A stretch of 64,000 bases of DNA from Lichina pygmaea (taxonomy: Eukaryota > Ascomycota > Lichinomycetes > Lichinales > Lichinaceae). The notes beneath the pieces were generated by a model. The model ran no database searches and was not told the origin of the DNA. It saw nothing but the letters and a program-made list of their open reading frames with translations. The position numbers and the translations under genes were made by a program. Within the stretch, counting starts at the first letter, position 1. Every line of letters starts with the position of its first letter. The stretch is taken from NCBI GenBank assembly GCA_963422465.1, contig OY730174.1, forward strand, positions 1,302,001-1,366,000, given 5' to 3'. Of the stretch, positions 32,995 to 43,200 are shown one piece after another.

Positions 32995-35900
32995 GTTCGC
33001 GCCGTGCCACGGCTCCTCTTGGCCGGCGATGCACGACGAGCGCCGCCCGAGGTTTCAGGCTTGCCCTCTTGAAACCCCCCAACTCCGCTGCATCCACTCG
33101 AGACGATCTTGGACTAACAACGCATCGAGGAGACGGATGAACGGCTACCGGTTCGAACGGAGCCAACCTCGGCCGCGGCGACGATGCCCGACCTGACCGT
33201 CCTCGTCGTGGGCGCGGCGGGCGTGGGCAAGTCGCACTTCATCCGACGTGCCCTGGGCCTGCCGGGCTCGGCCTGGACCGTGCCATCGTCGCGCAAGATG
33301 CTGATTGGCGGCGTCATCTACATGGTACGGCTGGTCGAGCTGGGGTTGGAACATGTCGACCTAGACCGCGACGGTCGCATGCGGTGGCCGACCGCGGTCG
33401 ACGACGTCGACATTCCTCACATCGACGGAGCTCTCGTCCTGTGCGACCTGAGTCGGCCACGAAGCGTCGACACCGTGCCGGCCATGCTCCGTAAGTGCAT
33501 CGCGCATCGTTGCGCCGCCGCTGCAGTCGTCGCCCAAGCAGGGCTGCCGACAGCCGCCGTCGGGAAGACAGAAATAGCAATACCCATGTCCCTCCTTTTT
33601 GTCGTCCTCCTTCTCCTCCACCTCCTCTGGCACGTTCGACGGACACATTCCCTCTCATCAGCCCAATTGCCCGAGGGGCCCACCAAACAACCTTCCCTCC
33701 CCCCCCCCTCTCTCTCTCTCTCTCTCTCCCCACAATCCCCCGCCTCGCTTACGTACAGTACTGTCCTTGACCGTTCGGCTTGGGCGAGACAGATGCACGT
33801 CTGCGTTGGGACAGCTGGAGAGACGTCGCTGACGGTTGGCGCCCCACTTCGGGCCGCCCCAGCCACGTCAGGTTCCATGGTCGCCGCCGACCTTCCCTTC
33901 GCTTTCGTCGCTTCGAGATGCGAATCCCCGACCGAATCGCGCCAGGCTCAGCTGGCAATCTGCCGACGTGCCGGGCTCGTCGCACCGGACCACCACGTCG
34001 ACTGCCTTCAGCTGCCTGCCGGCGCGTCCGACGGCGACGAGAAGCGTTGCGTGGGAGCCATCGTCCGAAAAGTCCGGTCCCGTATGATCGGTGGGTCCCC
34101 TTTCCGTCAGTTCTTCCCCCCGCGCCCTGGGCCCCGGTGCGGCAACGCTCCGTATCTTCGTTTCGCACCCCTCGCACCAGCTACTCTCGACCACGTCCGC
34201 ATCGCTCTGTGCGACCTTTTCACGACGTGCGCATTGCGGCCCGGGACCCGGCCCCGGCGACGTTCGTGTCCCGGCAGAGTTCCGTTGTCTCTGTCTCGCG
34301 TCTCAGTTCTCTCCTCTCTTTTGGCGGCGCATAACGTATCGCGAGGCGTATTCAGCACGGTCGTTCAGCATCGTCCCTGTATTGCTTTTTTTCCCCTTTC
34401 AAAGATAGATCCGTCGGGCTGACCAGCGTGCGACGGTCGTCACAGATCCGCCCAGCGATGAGGCAACTTGGGGACGCGCGGAGTCCCGAAGGGCGCGTCA
34501 AACCTCCATGCCGGATGGCTCGTCTGTTAAACGCGATCGAAACGAGCCCGACTCGACAGGATCGACCTGGTTACGGACCAGACCGAGGACTTTAGCATCG
34601 GGCTCATCTGGCGCTAATGCAGATGGGCGGTCACTACCATTACCAACGTCGCACCCATCTCCGAATTGTGATGAAGGCTCGTCAGCGCACGACGCCCATC
34701 AGCATCAGCATCAGCATCGGCATCACCGTCACCGTCCTCCCCATCGTCGGCAGCGGAGGCAACAGCGGCAAGGGTTCAAGGACGTTGAAGTTGATGTTGA
34801 CGACTACGACGACTACGAAAGCGAAGAGGACCGATATCACCATCGTTGTACCCGTCGCAGCTCGTCTCCTACCGTTCCCGGCGTCGTCCCCCGCACCAGC
34901 GCCGTCGAGGACCAGGGCAGCATCGCACCGGGCACGATACATGCCGCCCTGACCGCGCCGCACATTCGGGGACGAGCCGTTGCGGTGGCGGCCACAGGGG
35001 CCACCGCATCCTCAGCGGCGACGACGACCCTCGTCGTCGTCTCGGACCCGCCGTTCCGCGCGCCGACCCTAGCGTCGCCCGAGGTGCCCCCCGAGCCCGG
35101 GATGCAGTCCTTCTTCAAGGAGCCCGACTACAGTTCCCAGCCGTCTTCGCGAGGTGGCGAGGGGAAGGACGACGACGCCCCGCTAGCGACTCCGCCTCGT
35201 CCGGACATCGAACGGGCCGCGGACGACGACGACGACGGCGACGACGAGGACGAGGCTCGCGAGCAGCGGTCGCCCGCCCAGCCGGCGCCGATGGTCGGCG
35301 AGACGCTCGAGGCGCTGGTCGACCGTCTGCTGGCCCCACCCGTGTCCAGGGCCGACGCGAATTTCCCCACCATCTTCCTCTGCCTCTATCGCAAGTTCGC
35401 CGCGCCGGGACAGGTTCTGACCCTCATCCTAAACCGCTACATCGATGCCGACGGCGTCGAAGGCGGCGACGTGGTGGACGCGACGACGACGACGACGACG
35501 ACGACGACGCCGACGCGGTCACGCCACCTCGGAGTGCTGCTGCAATGGCTGCTCAGCTATCCCGGGGACTTTGCCCACCCTCGGACCCGACGTCGCTTGG
35601 GCGATCTCATCGTCGGCCTGCCCAATAGCGGTCCAAACGTACACGTGGCCAGGGATCTCCGCGCCGCCTTTGACGTCTTCGTCGAGGACGAGGATGCCGC
35701 CTGGGCACGATCCGACATGGCGTCCTCGTCCGAGACCGCGTGGGGACTGCCCTTGTCCTTGGCGGAAACGGCCGTGGGCGAGGTCCTCGGCGAGGCGATG
35801 CGTGTCGTGAGCATCGGGACGGACGAAGGCGAAGGCGTCGGTGCCAACGGCGCCGGTGCCGCAGGCGGTGGCGGGACCAAGTCCGCTCGGGTGTCCGGGG

Positions 35901-37165
35901 TGCCGTCGCAGTCGTCGAGCGGCGAGAACTCGACGACGCTGTCGGGCGGCTCGTCGCAGACGCTCGTCAACACGGTCGAGGTGGCCGAGCGCGAGGCCCA
36001 GCTGTTGCTCCCCGCGCCGAGGATTTCCCTCACCAAGACCCTCTGGCGGCAGTTCATGGAGGTGCCGGACGGCGACTTTGCGCACGAGCTGACGCGCATC
36101 GACTGGATCATGTTCTCGGCCATCCGGCCGCGCGACATTGTCCGGCACATTACGCTGTCGGCCGCGCAGCGAGAGCGCAGCAAGAGCGTCGAGAACGTCA
36201 ACCGCATGATCAACCAGTTCAACCACGTGGCCTGCTGGGTGACGAACATGATCCTGCTGCGGGACAAGTCCAAGCACCGGGCCAGGGCCCTGGAGAAGTT
36301 TATGAACATTGCGTGGGTGAGTGAGTGTGAGTGTGAGTGTGAGTGTGTGTGTGCGTGTGTGCGTGTGGAGATGGAAGGGCTCACCTGCGGTTCTGGCATG
36401 TTGCAGAGGCTGCGCAAACTGAACAACTACAACGCCCTGGGTGCCATCGTCGCGGGCATCGGTGGGAACGCCGTCTACCGCTTGATCCAGACACGGGAGC
36501 TGGTGACGCCCCGTTCGCAGAAGGAGTTTATGCGGCTCGAGATCCTGATGGGCACGCAGAAGGGCCACTTCGCCTACCGACTGGCGTGGAAGAACACGTC
36601 GGCGCCGCGGATCCCCTTCCTGCCGCTGCACCGGCGTGATCTGGTGTCGGGCGACGAGGGAAACCGCACCTTCACCGACCCCGGCCAGACGCGCATCAAC
36701 TGGAAGAAGTTCGAGATCATGGGCGACGTCATCGTCAGCATCCAGCGGAGCCAGGCCACTCCGTACCAGGACATGCGTCGGAGGATGGAGGTGCAGCGGT
36801 TGATCCTCGATTGCGACCTCAAGAAGGATGACGATGTACGTTTGGCCCTTGTGCGGTGTTCCGATCTCGACGTGCATCCTACACGGAGCTCTGCCTTGCC
36901 TTCTGCACGGACGATCTGCGATTTGCGATTCTCGTCGTCGTGTGCCTCTTGTTCACATTTCGCATGCCCCTTTTTTTTGCTTTTCATCTCATCTCCTCTC
37001 GTTCTATCGACATGTCACTAAGATCGCCCCGCTGACCGCCGTCCCTCCTTTTCCTCCTCTCTCCCTGAACAGGCTCTTTACGATCGCAGCGCCGAGCTCG
37101 AGAGTCCTGTCGCCGGCGTCGGCGACACGAGCATGCGCCGAAAATTCTCTTGGTTCCAGCGCTGA
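32232..37165 (+). CDS. Ras guanine-nucleotide exchange factor with degenerate N-terminal Ras-like domain
   Basis: Six exons, 32232-32918, 33130-33490, 33872-34090, 34446-36316, 36407-36835 and 37073-37165, are all in phase and give 1219 residues. After a disordered Arg/Asp-rich leader comes a Ras-like domain (about residues 248-400) with a P-loop (VGAAGVGKS) and GALVLCDLSRP, but an ASRCE in place of the N/TKxD motif. A long disordered region follows. A RasGEF N-domain begins near residue 705 (ETLEALVDRLL, FLCLYRKFAAPGQVL). The CDC25-type catalytic domain starts near 951 (LTKTLWRQFMEVPDGDFA), with RSKSVENVNRMINQFNHVACW and KKFEIMGDVIVSIQRSQ, and ends SWFQR. It should activate Ras- or Rap-type GTPases at membranes. 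Introns 1 and 2 (211 and 381 nt) contain CT microsatellites; intron 4 (90 nt) is stop-free. Confidence 0.88.
32947..32992. repeat. (CT)n microsatellite inside RasGEF intron 1
   Basis: About 23 CT units lie between the GTGAGT donor at 32919 and the ACTAAC branch site near 33114. A second, shorter CT tract lies in intron 2 at 33709-33728. Confidence 0.9.
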
Positions 37166-37945
37166 GGGGCCAGTTGGTTTGGGCAGTTGCTTTGAGCTGT
37201 TGTCTCGAGCTGTTGCTTTGGGCAGTCGTTTTGGGCTGTTGCCTTGGGCTGTTGTTCTCGACACTTTTTTGGGGGGAAAGAGGGGGGTGTTCGGGTTCTA
37301 CGATCCTCGGGTTCTCGGGTTCGCGGGTTCGCGGGTTCGCGGTGTTGGAACTTGGACATGTGAACATGTGGACATGTGTCGGACTAGCTTTTGTTTGCCT
37401 TTTTGCTTTGCTGCTTGCTTGCTTGCTTGCTTGCCACCTCTTCCTACTTCTTCCTCCTTGCCTTCTACTACTTACTACACTTTGTTCATGGGCCGCGAGG
37501 CTCCCCAATGCATTCCATCAGGCACAAAGATTCCCTGTTCATTCATCAGGGCACGGATATTCCCCATGCATTCATCAGCCGCAAGGCTCTTCATGCAAAA
37601 AAAAAAAAGAACAAAAAGAAGATGAGGCGAAGTCGGGAAGTTGGGATCAGAAGTCGAGACCAGAAGTTGTTGGGCCCAGGGAAGTTGCGGTCGGGACTGG
37701 GGGAGGGAGCTCAGGCTAGTGGAGAGCTTCTGGGCTAGGACTAGTGGAGACCTGGTGCTAAGACTAGCCAGTAGAGAGCTTGAGCTACAGTAGAACTAGT
37801 GGGAGGCCTGGTGCTAGAACCACCCAGTAGGGGAAAAAGTGAACACATCATCCAGTTGTCCAGTGGCTCAGATATTCAGATATTCAGATCCTCAGGTTCT
37901 TTTCTGTTCTTTCCGTTCCTCCCTCTCTCTTTCAACTCTTTCAAT

Positions 37946-37981
<36 letters not shown>

Positions 37982-38362
37982 TTCTTTTCTTTTCTTTTCT
38001 TTTCGTCTTGAAGAGCAAAGGATATCTGATGACCTGGTGTGAGTATTGACAGACAGGATGGATAGGACAGACAGGACAGACGGGACAGATGGGACAGATA
38101 TCATGACGTCCCACTTTTAACTCGTTCGTCTGGCACTGACTGATCATCAAAGGGACTGGCTGATCTTTATTGGAATGGGTATGGAAGGGGCTGGCTGATA
38201 TCTATTGGAACAGATACGGAAAGAGGCTGGCTGATACTTATGACAATTGATATCAAAGGGACTGACTGATCCTCATCGGAACCGAATACCCATGCGAAAA
38301 CGCGACGTCGAGACAGAACCAAAGACCAGATTGAACAATGTCTTTTCCTTTTCATCTCTTCT

Positions 38363-38394
<32 letters not shown>

Positions 38395-38608
38395 ATCGCG
38401 GTATGACGCCATGGTGTTTTCTTCCACACCTTCACTTCTTCCTCTCTTCTCTCTTTCCATCTCTCTTCTTGTTGGGGGCGGGTTTCTGGTGGTTAGAAGC
38501 ACTCTTCTCTTGCGGGTTGATCCAACCCTTTTTCGTGTCCTTTGACCGGAGGGCACTTTCTGCTTTCCATGCCGTAAAGAGGATTAAAAGTGACAAACAC
38601 GTTGAGAA
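37166..38608. other. Intergenic, low-complexity
   Basis: No gene is supported. The region shows pentamer-like repeats (GGGTTCGC units near 37310-37345, TGGGCTGTT units near 37180-37255), a TTGC run (37412-37432), a CTTT/CTTTT tract (37944-38004), ACAGACGGG-like decamer repeats (38050-38100), diverged repeats of about 50-60 bp built on GGGACTGGCTGAT between about 38150 and 38280, and a CT tract (38367-38394). Confidence 0.55.
37944..38004. repeat. (CTTT)n / (CTTTT)n microsatellite
   Basis: Tetranucleotide CTTT units change to CTTTT pentamers toward the right end. Confidence 0.9.
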
Positions 38609-39245
38609 TTGATTGATTGATTGATTGATTGAATTCCTACACCATTCTAAAACTAGCTAGGCTAGATTATGCTGGGGAGTCTAATGTAGATGGCAAGGAA
38701 AACCTCAAGAGCATGGTAGTCATGTATCCCAAGGGCGAAAAACCTTCCCTGCCGCCCCTAGGCGGGGGGCGATCCGGTCGAGGATCTAGTATGAACTAGG
38801 TAAGTGACTGTAGCAGTCAAGCAGGAGAAGAAGGGGGGAGGGGAAGGAGGGGGAAGAAGAGAGGAGTTGCTCCCTAGCCCAGGAGAACTGGGCAAGAAGA
38901 TCCAGACGGAGGAACCACGTCGTGACCGCGGCGGCTGCCTGGGCGTTGGAGGTTAGTCGCTGGAAGTCAGTGGAGGAGACCCGCTGCCTCAGCTGCCAGC
39001 GTTCTTGTGTGAAGCGCGGGCAGTTGAGGATCACATGCTTAGCAGTTTCCCACTGCCACCCACAGGGGCATGCCGGTGAATCGAAGCCGGGGGACCCGGC
39101 GTTGGTGTAGGAAGGCTGCCAGCCCAATCTTTTCTGTACGGATCTGAGTCAGTAGGCTGCCGTGGGGCTTGGGAAGGTCGGCGTGTAGCCGGAGAGTCGC
39201 CGCTTTGTAGGGCATCTTGTCTGGCTTCCAGCCACCCCCGGGGCC
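38609..39245 (-). mobile_element. Tad-like LINE, 5'-truncated 3' fragment
   Basis: On the minus strand the end of a non-LTR retrotransposon polyprotein is readable. One frame has LRLHADLPKPHGSLLTQIRT then EKIGLAAFLHQRRVP; after a +1/-1 shift at a GGGTCCCCCGG stretch, the next frame has GFDSPACPCGWQWETAKHVI then LNCPRF, and finally TTWFLRLDLLAQFSWAREQL. This is the conserved C-terminal region (with a CxC...H...C zinc-like motif) that follows RNase H in Tad-clade elements. The 3' end is marked by five to six TGAT units (38609-38631; ATCA in the LINE orientation), the kind of simple-repeat tail such elements leave. Everything upstream (RT, endonuclease) is missing, so it is a dead 5'-truncated copy. 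A poly-G run just beyond it (39270-39299) may mark the junction. Confidence 0.8.
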
Positions 39246-39269
39246 GGGGTCAGGGTCGGTGTTGCGGTG

Positions 39270-39299
<30 letters not shown>
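39270..39299. repeat. Poly-G run
   Basis: About 29 consecutive G. Sequence to its right (to about 39480) may be a further, unrecognisable part of the LINE; a reading such as LWQAYQLAEQWCWDRWKELE on the minus strand hints at this. Confidence 0.85.
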
Positions 39300-39303
<4 letters not shown>

Positions 39304-39494
39304 TTCGAGTTCTTTCCAGCGATCCCAGCACCATTGCTCGGCCAGCTGGTAGGCTTGCCAAAGTGTCTGTGGGGCTGGGGCTGGGGCGGGGCCTGGGTGG
39401 GGGTTGTCCGACCACGGGGGGAGGCCGAGGTTGCTGGAGATATCTTCCATGTGTCGTTGTTGGCGCCATAGGTAACACGCTGAGAAAAGAGAAA

Positions 39495-39800
39495 GGGGGT
39501 GTATTATGTACCTGTTGTCACGTGTGTACAGGTGCGATGGTAGAGATTGCTGGCTGAAGCTCAGCGGGCTTGAGGGGAGGGCACACAGATGACTGTCGTA
39601 GAGAGACGGGGAAGGGTGGGGGGAGAGTATGTTTTGAGATGGAGTGTGTCGAAAAGTGACCAAGGCATCGAGAGAAGAGAGTTGTGTGTGCATTGTATAC
39701 CTGCTGTGTTTTGTGTACAGGTGTGATGGTAGAGATTACTGGCTGGAGCTCAGGAGGCTCAGGGGAGGATACACAGATGACTGTCGTAGAGAGATGGAGA
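39495..39800. repeat. Diverged direct duplication, period about 189 bp
   Basis: The block around ACAGGTGCGATGGTAGAGAT (39528) recurs at 39717 as ACAGGTGTGATGGTAGAGAT, and the similarity continues through CTGGCTG, GCTCAG, GGGGAGG and ACAGATGACTGTCGTAGAGA in both. It sits between the LINE remnant and the HIT zinc-finger gene and has no coding sense. Confidence 0.8.
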
Positions 39801-39906
39801 GGCGTGAGCGGAGAGGACAAGAGTGGCCGAGCAGAGAAGAGGGATAGTGATAGATAGATAGAGTGAGACGGAGGGGGAGATAGGATATCGGGGTGCAGAC
39901 AAGGAC

Positions 39907-40777
39907 TCAACGACCACCCTGCTGTGCCAAGAGAGCTGCAATGACATCCACGTCCACGGCCACGTCCGCTCCCACGCCCCCTTGCTGCCGACCGCCGCCG
40001 CCGCCGCCGATGATCGACGGAGCAACCTGGGCGACGTTATCTCCGTCCCCGCGCGGCATGCATTTCTGCAGCACGAGCCTCCTAAACTCCTCCGCTCCCT
40101 CGGCCACCTGGTCGACGTCGTTCCTCGGCCGTTGCGTCAGCTGGTGCAAGCCACGTCGCATCCCTCGTTCGGGCGTCCAGGGCGGGGGCGGTCTCGTGTT
40201 GCCACGACCACGACCGCGACCGCGACCGCGACTGCGTCCGTACGATGGCGGATCATCGTCCCCGTAGAGAGCTTCTCGTCGCTGTGGCTGGTCCGGTGCG
40301 AGACCGTCAGGCGCGGTCGGGTCCAGCGTGGCCGGGTCCAGCGTGGCCACGTAGACACCTCTCAGATACTCTCGCAGCTTCGGATAGCGAGCGAAGAGCG
40401 CGGCGACTTCGCGGCCCTGCTCCAAGGTGGAAAACGCTGGGGGCGGTGCATCGTCGGGCACGACGGCTGGCTCGACGACGGCTGGCTCGGGTTCGAAACC
40501 GTCCTCACCGGTCGCGACGGCATCCCCGGACGACTGGCCTCGCGCGTCCAACGGCACATCATCACCGTGGCCGTGAACCTCTCGGTGGACGCGGTAACAT
40601 GGCACCGAACAGCTGCAGCGTCATCCTCGTCCGCGCATGTCGTGAGCTACGGCTCCGTATCGCCAGCGAGCAGTCCGGGGACGGTAGGGCAACGGCCACG
40701 CACTATTGGAGCTGGCACGCCGGGCACTTATACTTGGCGGCGTTGGTCGAGCACACCTTGCAGACGGTCGGGATCAT
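39907..40777 (-). CDS. HIT-type zinc-finger protein (Hit1/ZNHIT3-like)
   Basis: Two exons, 40777-40704 and 40612-39907, separated by a 91-nt intron with GTGCGT donor and GCTGCAG acceptor, give 259 residues. The joined N-terminus has the zf-HIT pattern: CKVC, then KYKCPAC, then QYCSVPCYRVHREVHG, supplying the CxxC...CxxC...CxxxC...HxxxH ligands; the intron falls inside the finger. Further on, LFARYPKLREYLRGVYVATL is a helical segment like that after the finger in fungal Hit1 homologues. The C-terminal third is Arg/Gly-rich, then acidic. Hit1/ZNHIT3 assists box C/D snoRNP assembly with Rsa1; other zf-HIT proteins serve chromatin remodellers or Bcd1. I favour the snoRNP role but cannot exclude those. 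The start is 190 bp from the divergent NFU1 start. Confidence 0.78.
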
Positions 40778-40967
40778 TGTCGCCTTGCGGGTTGCAATCC
40801 TGTCCTTCGGGACGACGCAGTCGCGTAGGGTCGGAGGTGGTGAGACGGTGAGGCTCTGCTACGGCCGTCGCGAACGACATTAGCGCAGCCAGCCTGTGAT
40901 CACTACTCGTACGAGCAAAGCCTCTCGCCGACTTTGATCCCTACCGTCACACGTACGAGCCTCGGTC
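40778..40967. promoter_or_regulatory. 190-bp bidirectional promoter between HIT zinc-finger gene and NFU1
   Basis: The two start codons face away from each other across only 190 bp, so the promoters must share this interval. It contains GTACGAG/CGTACGAG words and no obvious TATA box. Co-regulation is an inference from spacing only. Confidence 0.55.
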
Positions 40968-42029
40968 ATGCAGATCGCGAGGCCAGAGCTTCGACTGCTG
41001 GCCGATCAGGTCTCCCGGCCGAGACTCTCCAGTCGGCTCGGATCGCCATGGAGCAGCTCGCTTTCACGACGTCACCATCGGACGGCAAGACCGCCGCCGG
41101 TCTTCACGGCGTCCAACGATCGTCTACGACCCACGGCACAAGCACGTCGAGCCCCGTCATGGCCGCCTCGAAGAGCGCCCGTCCAGGGCGTCCGGACCAT
41201 CTTCATACAGACCGAGACGACGCCTAATGCCGATGTGGGTCTCGCGCGCCGGCTCGCCGTGAAGGCGCACGAGAAGAAGGCTCACGACCGATACAGGCTC
41301 TCAAGTTCATCCCCAACGTCCGGGTTCTGCCCGAAGGCTTCTCGGCTCCGTTCCTCGAGTACCTCTCGCCACGCTCGACCCTTGCCCCGCCACACCCGTC
41401 GCCGCTGGCCGCACGGCTGCTGAACGTCGACGGCGCCAGCTCGGTCTTCTACGGGCCGGACTTCATCACCGTCATCAAGACGAGCGACTCCGACTGGGCC
41501 CACATCAAGCCCGAGGTCTTCAGCCTCATCACCGAGGCGGTCACGTCGGGCGAGCAGCTCGTCCACACGGTCGAGCACGACTCGGCGGGCGCCCCGGCCG
41601 GTCAGGCGAGCGGCGAGGGCGGCGACGTCAAGTATCGCGACGAGGACAGCGAGGTGGTGGGCATGATCAACGAGCTCCTCGAGACGCGAATCCGGCCCGC
41701 GATCCAGGAGGACGGAGGAGACATTGAGTTTCGCGGCTTCGAGGACGGCCAGGTGCTCCTGAAACTCCGCGGCGCCTGCCGAACCTGCGACTCGAGCACG
41801 GTCACGCTCAGGAACGGCATCGAGAGCATGATGATGCACTACGTGAGTCTCCCAGCGCGTCCCACATCGTAGAGGGGTTCGAGCCGAGCTGACACGGGGG
41901 AACCGTCCGGGCCAGATCGAAGAGGTCAAGGGCGTCAAGCAGGTGCTCGACCCCGAGGAGGAGATTGCCGCGAAGGAGTTTGCCCAGTTCGAGGAGAGGC
42001 TACGACAGCAGAAAGCAGCTTCGGCGTGA
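40968..42029 (+). CDS. NFU1: NFU1-type mitochondrial iron-sulphur cluster carrier
   Basis: Exons 40968-41234, 41297-41842 and 41916-42029, all in phase 0, give 308 residues. The N-terminus is Arg/Ser-rich, as in a mitochondrial presequence. The Nfu N-domain follows (RTIFIQTETTPNAD joined by splicing to ALKFIPNVRVLPEG, then FYGPDFITVIK), then the C-terminal NifU-like domain with the cluster-binding CxxC (RGACRTCDSSTVTL) in IRPAIQEDGGDIEFRGFEDG. NFU1 receives 4Fe-4S clusters from the ISC machinery in the mitochondrial matrix and hands them to clients such as lipoyl synthase and respiratory subunits. The CxxC motif is intact. The first ATG gives a rather long leader (about 75 residues before RTIFIQTE), so a later start is possible. 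Confidence 0.92.
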
Positions 42030-42682
42030 CGGCGACGGGCTCACCCAAGCTAGGCGGTAAGCGCGATCCACGGGTGGCCGAGCCACGGCCACTGCGGCCG
42101 TACCGACGCCCCCTGCTCTCGCAGATGCACCGGCAACGCGGGGCGGTCGAAATGGAGACGATGGACCTGGCCATGGAGTTCTCTCGCGCCTGGTCTCCCT
42201 CTCGCCGCTGTGTCGAACACGTCTTTGGCACTGGCTGGTCGTTGGACTCATCAACGGACTCCAGGCTCGGTGCCTTTCCTTTGACCTGATCAGGCAGCTA
42301 TCATGAGCCCCCAGGCTTGGGGCACGTTCCGAGGGTCGCTGGTACCCCGCTACTGGGCTCGGACCGCTCATTTCAACGGTCCCACAAACAAGCTACCGTA
42401 CGATACATACGTGTGAGCGGTCGATTGTCGAAGCTACGTGTCGCGTCCCGGGCCCATGAACCATCACACGCAAAGCAGCTGCGCCGGGGCCTGTCAGCAG
42501 GTCGTACGGAACCGTTTCAAGTTGCGTATGTGCGGATTACGTCATCCCAACGCAACGCCCCTCGTTGGTCACGTGACTGGAGCCGCACCATCGGTCCCCA
42601 CCTGTCTGGTTCCCCGCACGCCCGGCCGCCAAGCGAGCGGCAAGTTCCGGTACGTACCGTACAGGCACGCCTCCGACGCCTA

Positions 42683-42714
42683 CCCTGGGGGGGTAATACC
42701 CCCCCTGGCACGGG
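42683..42714. mobile_element. 32-bp stub of a Fot1-type MITE (ends joined)
   Basis: TA, then CCCTGGGGGGGTAATACC, then CCCCCTGGCACGGG, then TA. The right half equals the right end of the 10150-10945 MITE (AATAACCCCCCC, then ATGGCACGGG, then TA) and the left half is a degenerate opposite end. It looks like what remains when nearly the whole interior has been lost. Confidence 0.6.
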
Positions 42715-43164
42715 TAGCCTTCGGCACTCTTCAGCACCCCGCAGGCTTGGGACCTGGAGCGGACGCCCGATCTTCGAACGCATCTCCGGCACCGAGACGG
42801 CCGTCGTCTTCGCTCGATCCCAGGCGTCGTCGCCGATGGGGACGGACGGGATAGTCGACCCTCAGACCGGCGCATCACGACGAAGGCGAGGACCGCCGGG
42901 AGAAAACAGATACAGACAGACGTACATACATATGTACGTATGTACGCATGTACAGACGTACATGACATCCTGTACGCCGTCTCACCTGCATCTCCCATGC
43001 AGACCTCGACAGGAGTGGAGTCGAGTACGTATGTACGTACATACGTACGTACAGCGAGAGGGAGTTCAGCGTCGTTGATCACGTGCTGTCGAAGCAGCGT
43101 CGTCGTGCATTACATCTGTAATGTAGATTCTTAGTCAGCCTCCAGGGACTTGGGCTGCGGCGCT

Positions 43165-43200
<36 letters not shown>

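Noticed and set aside
35519-36877. 452-codon open frame on the minus strand opposite the RasGEF
   Set aside because: It is antisense to a clear RasGEF catalytic domain with good splice sites, has Arg/His-rich, low-complexity content, and arises from GC-rich codon bias.
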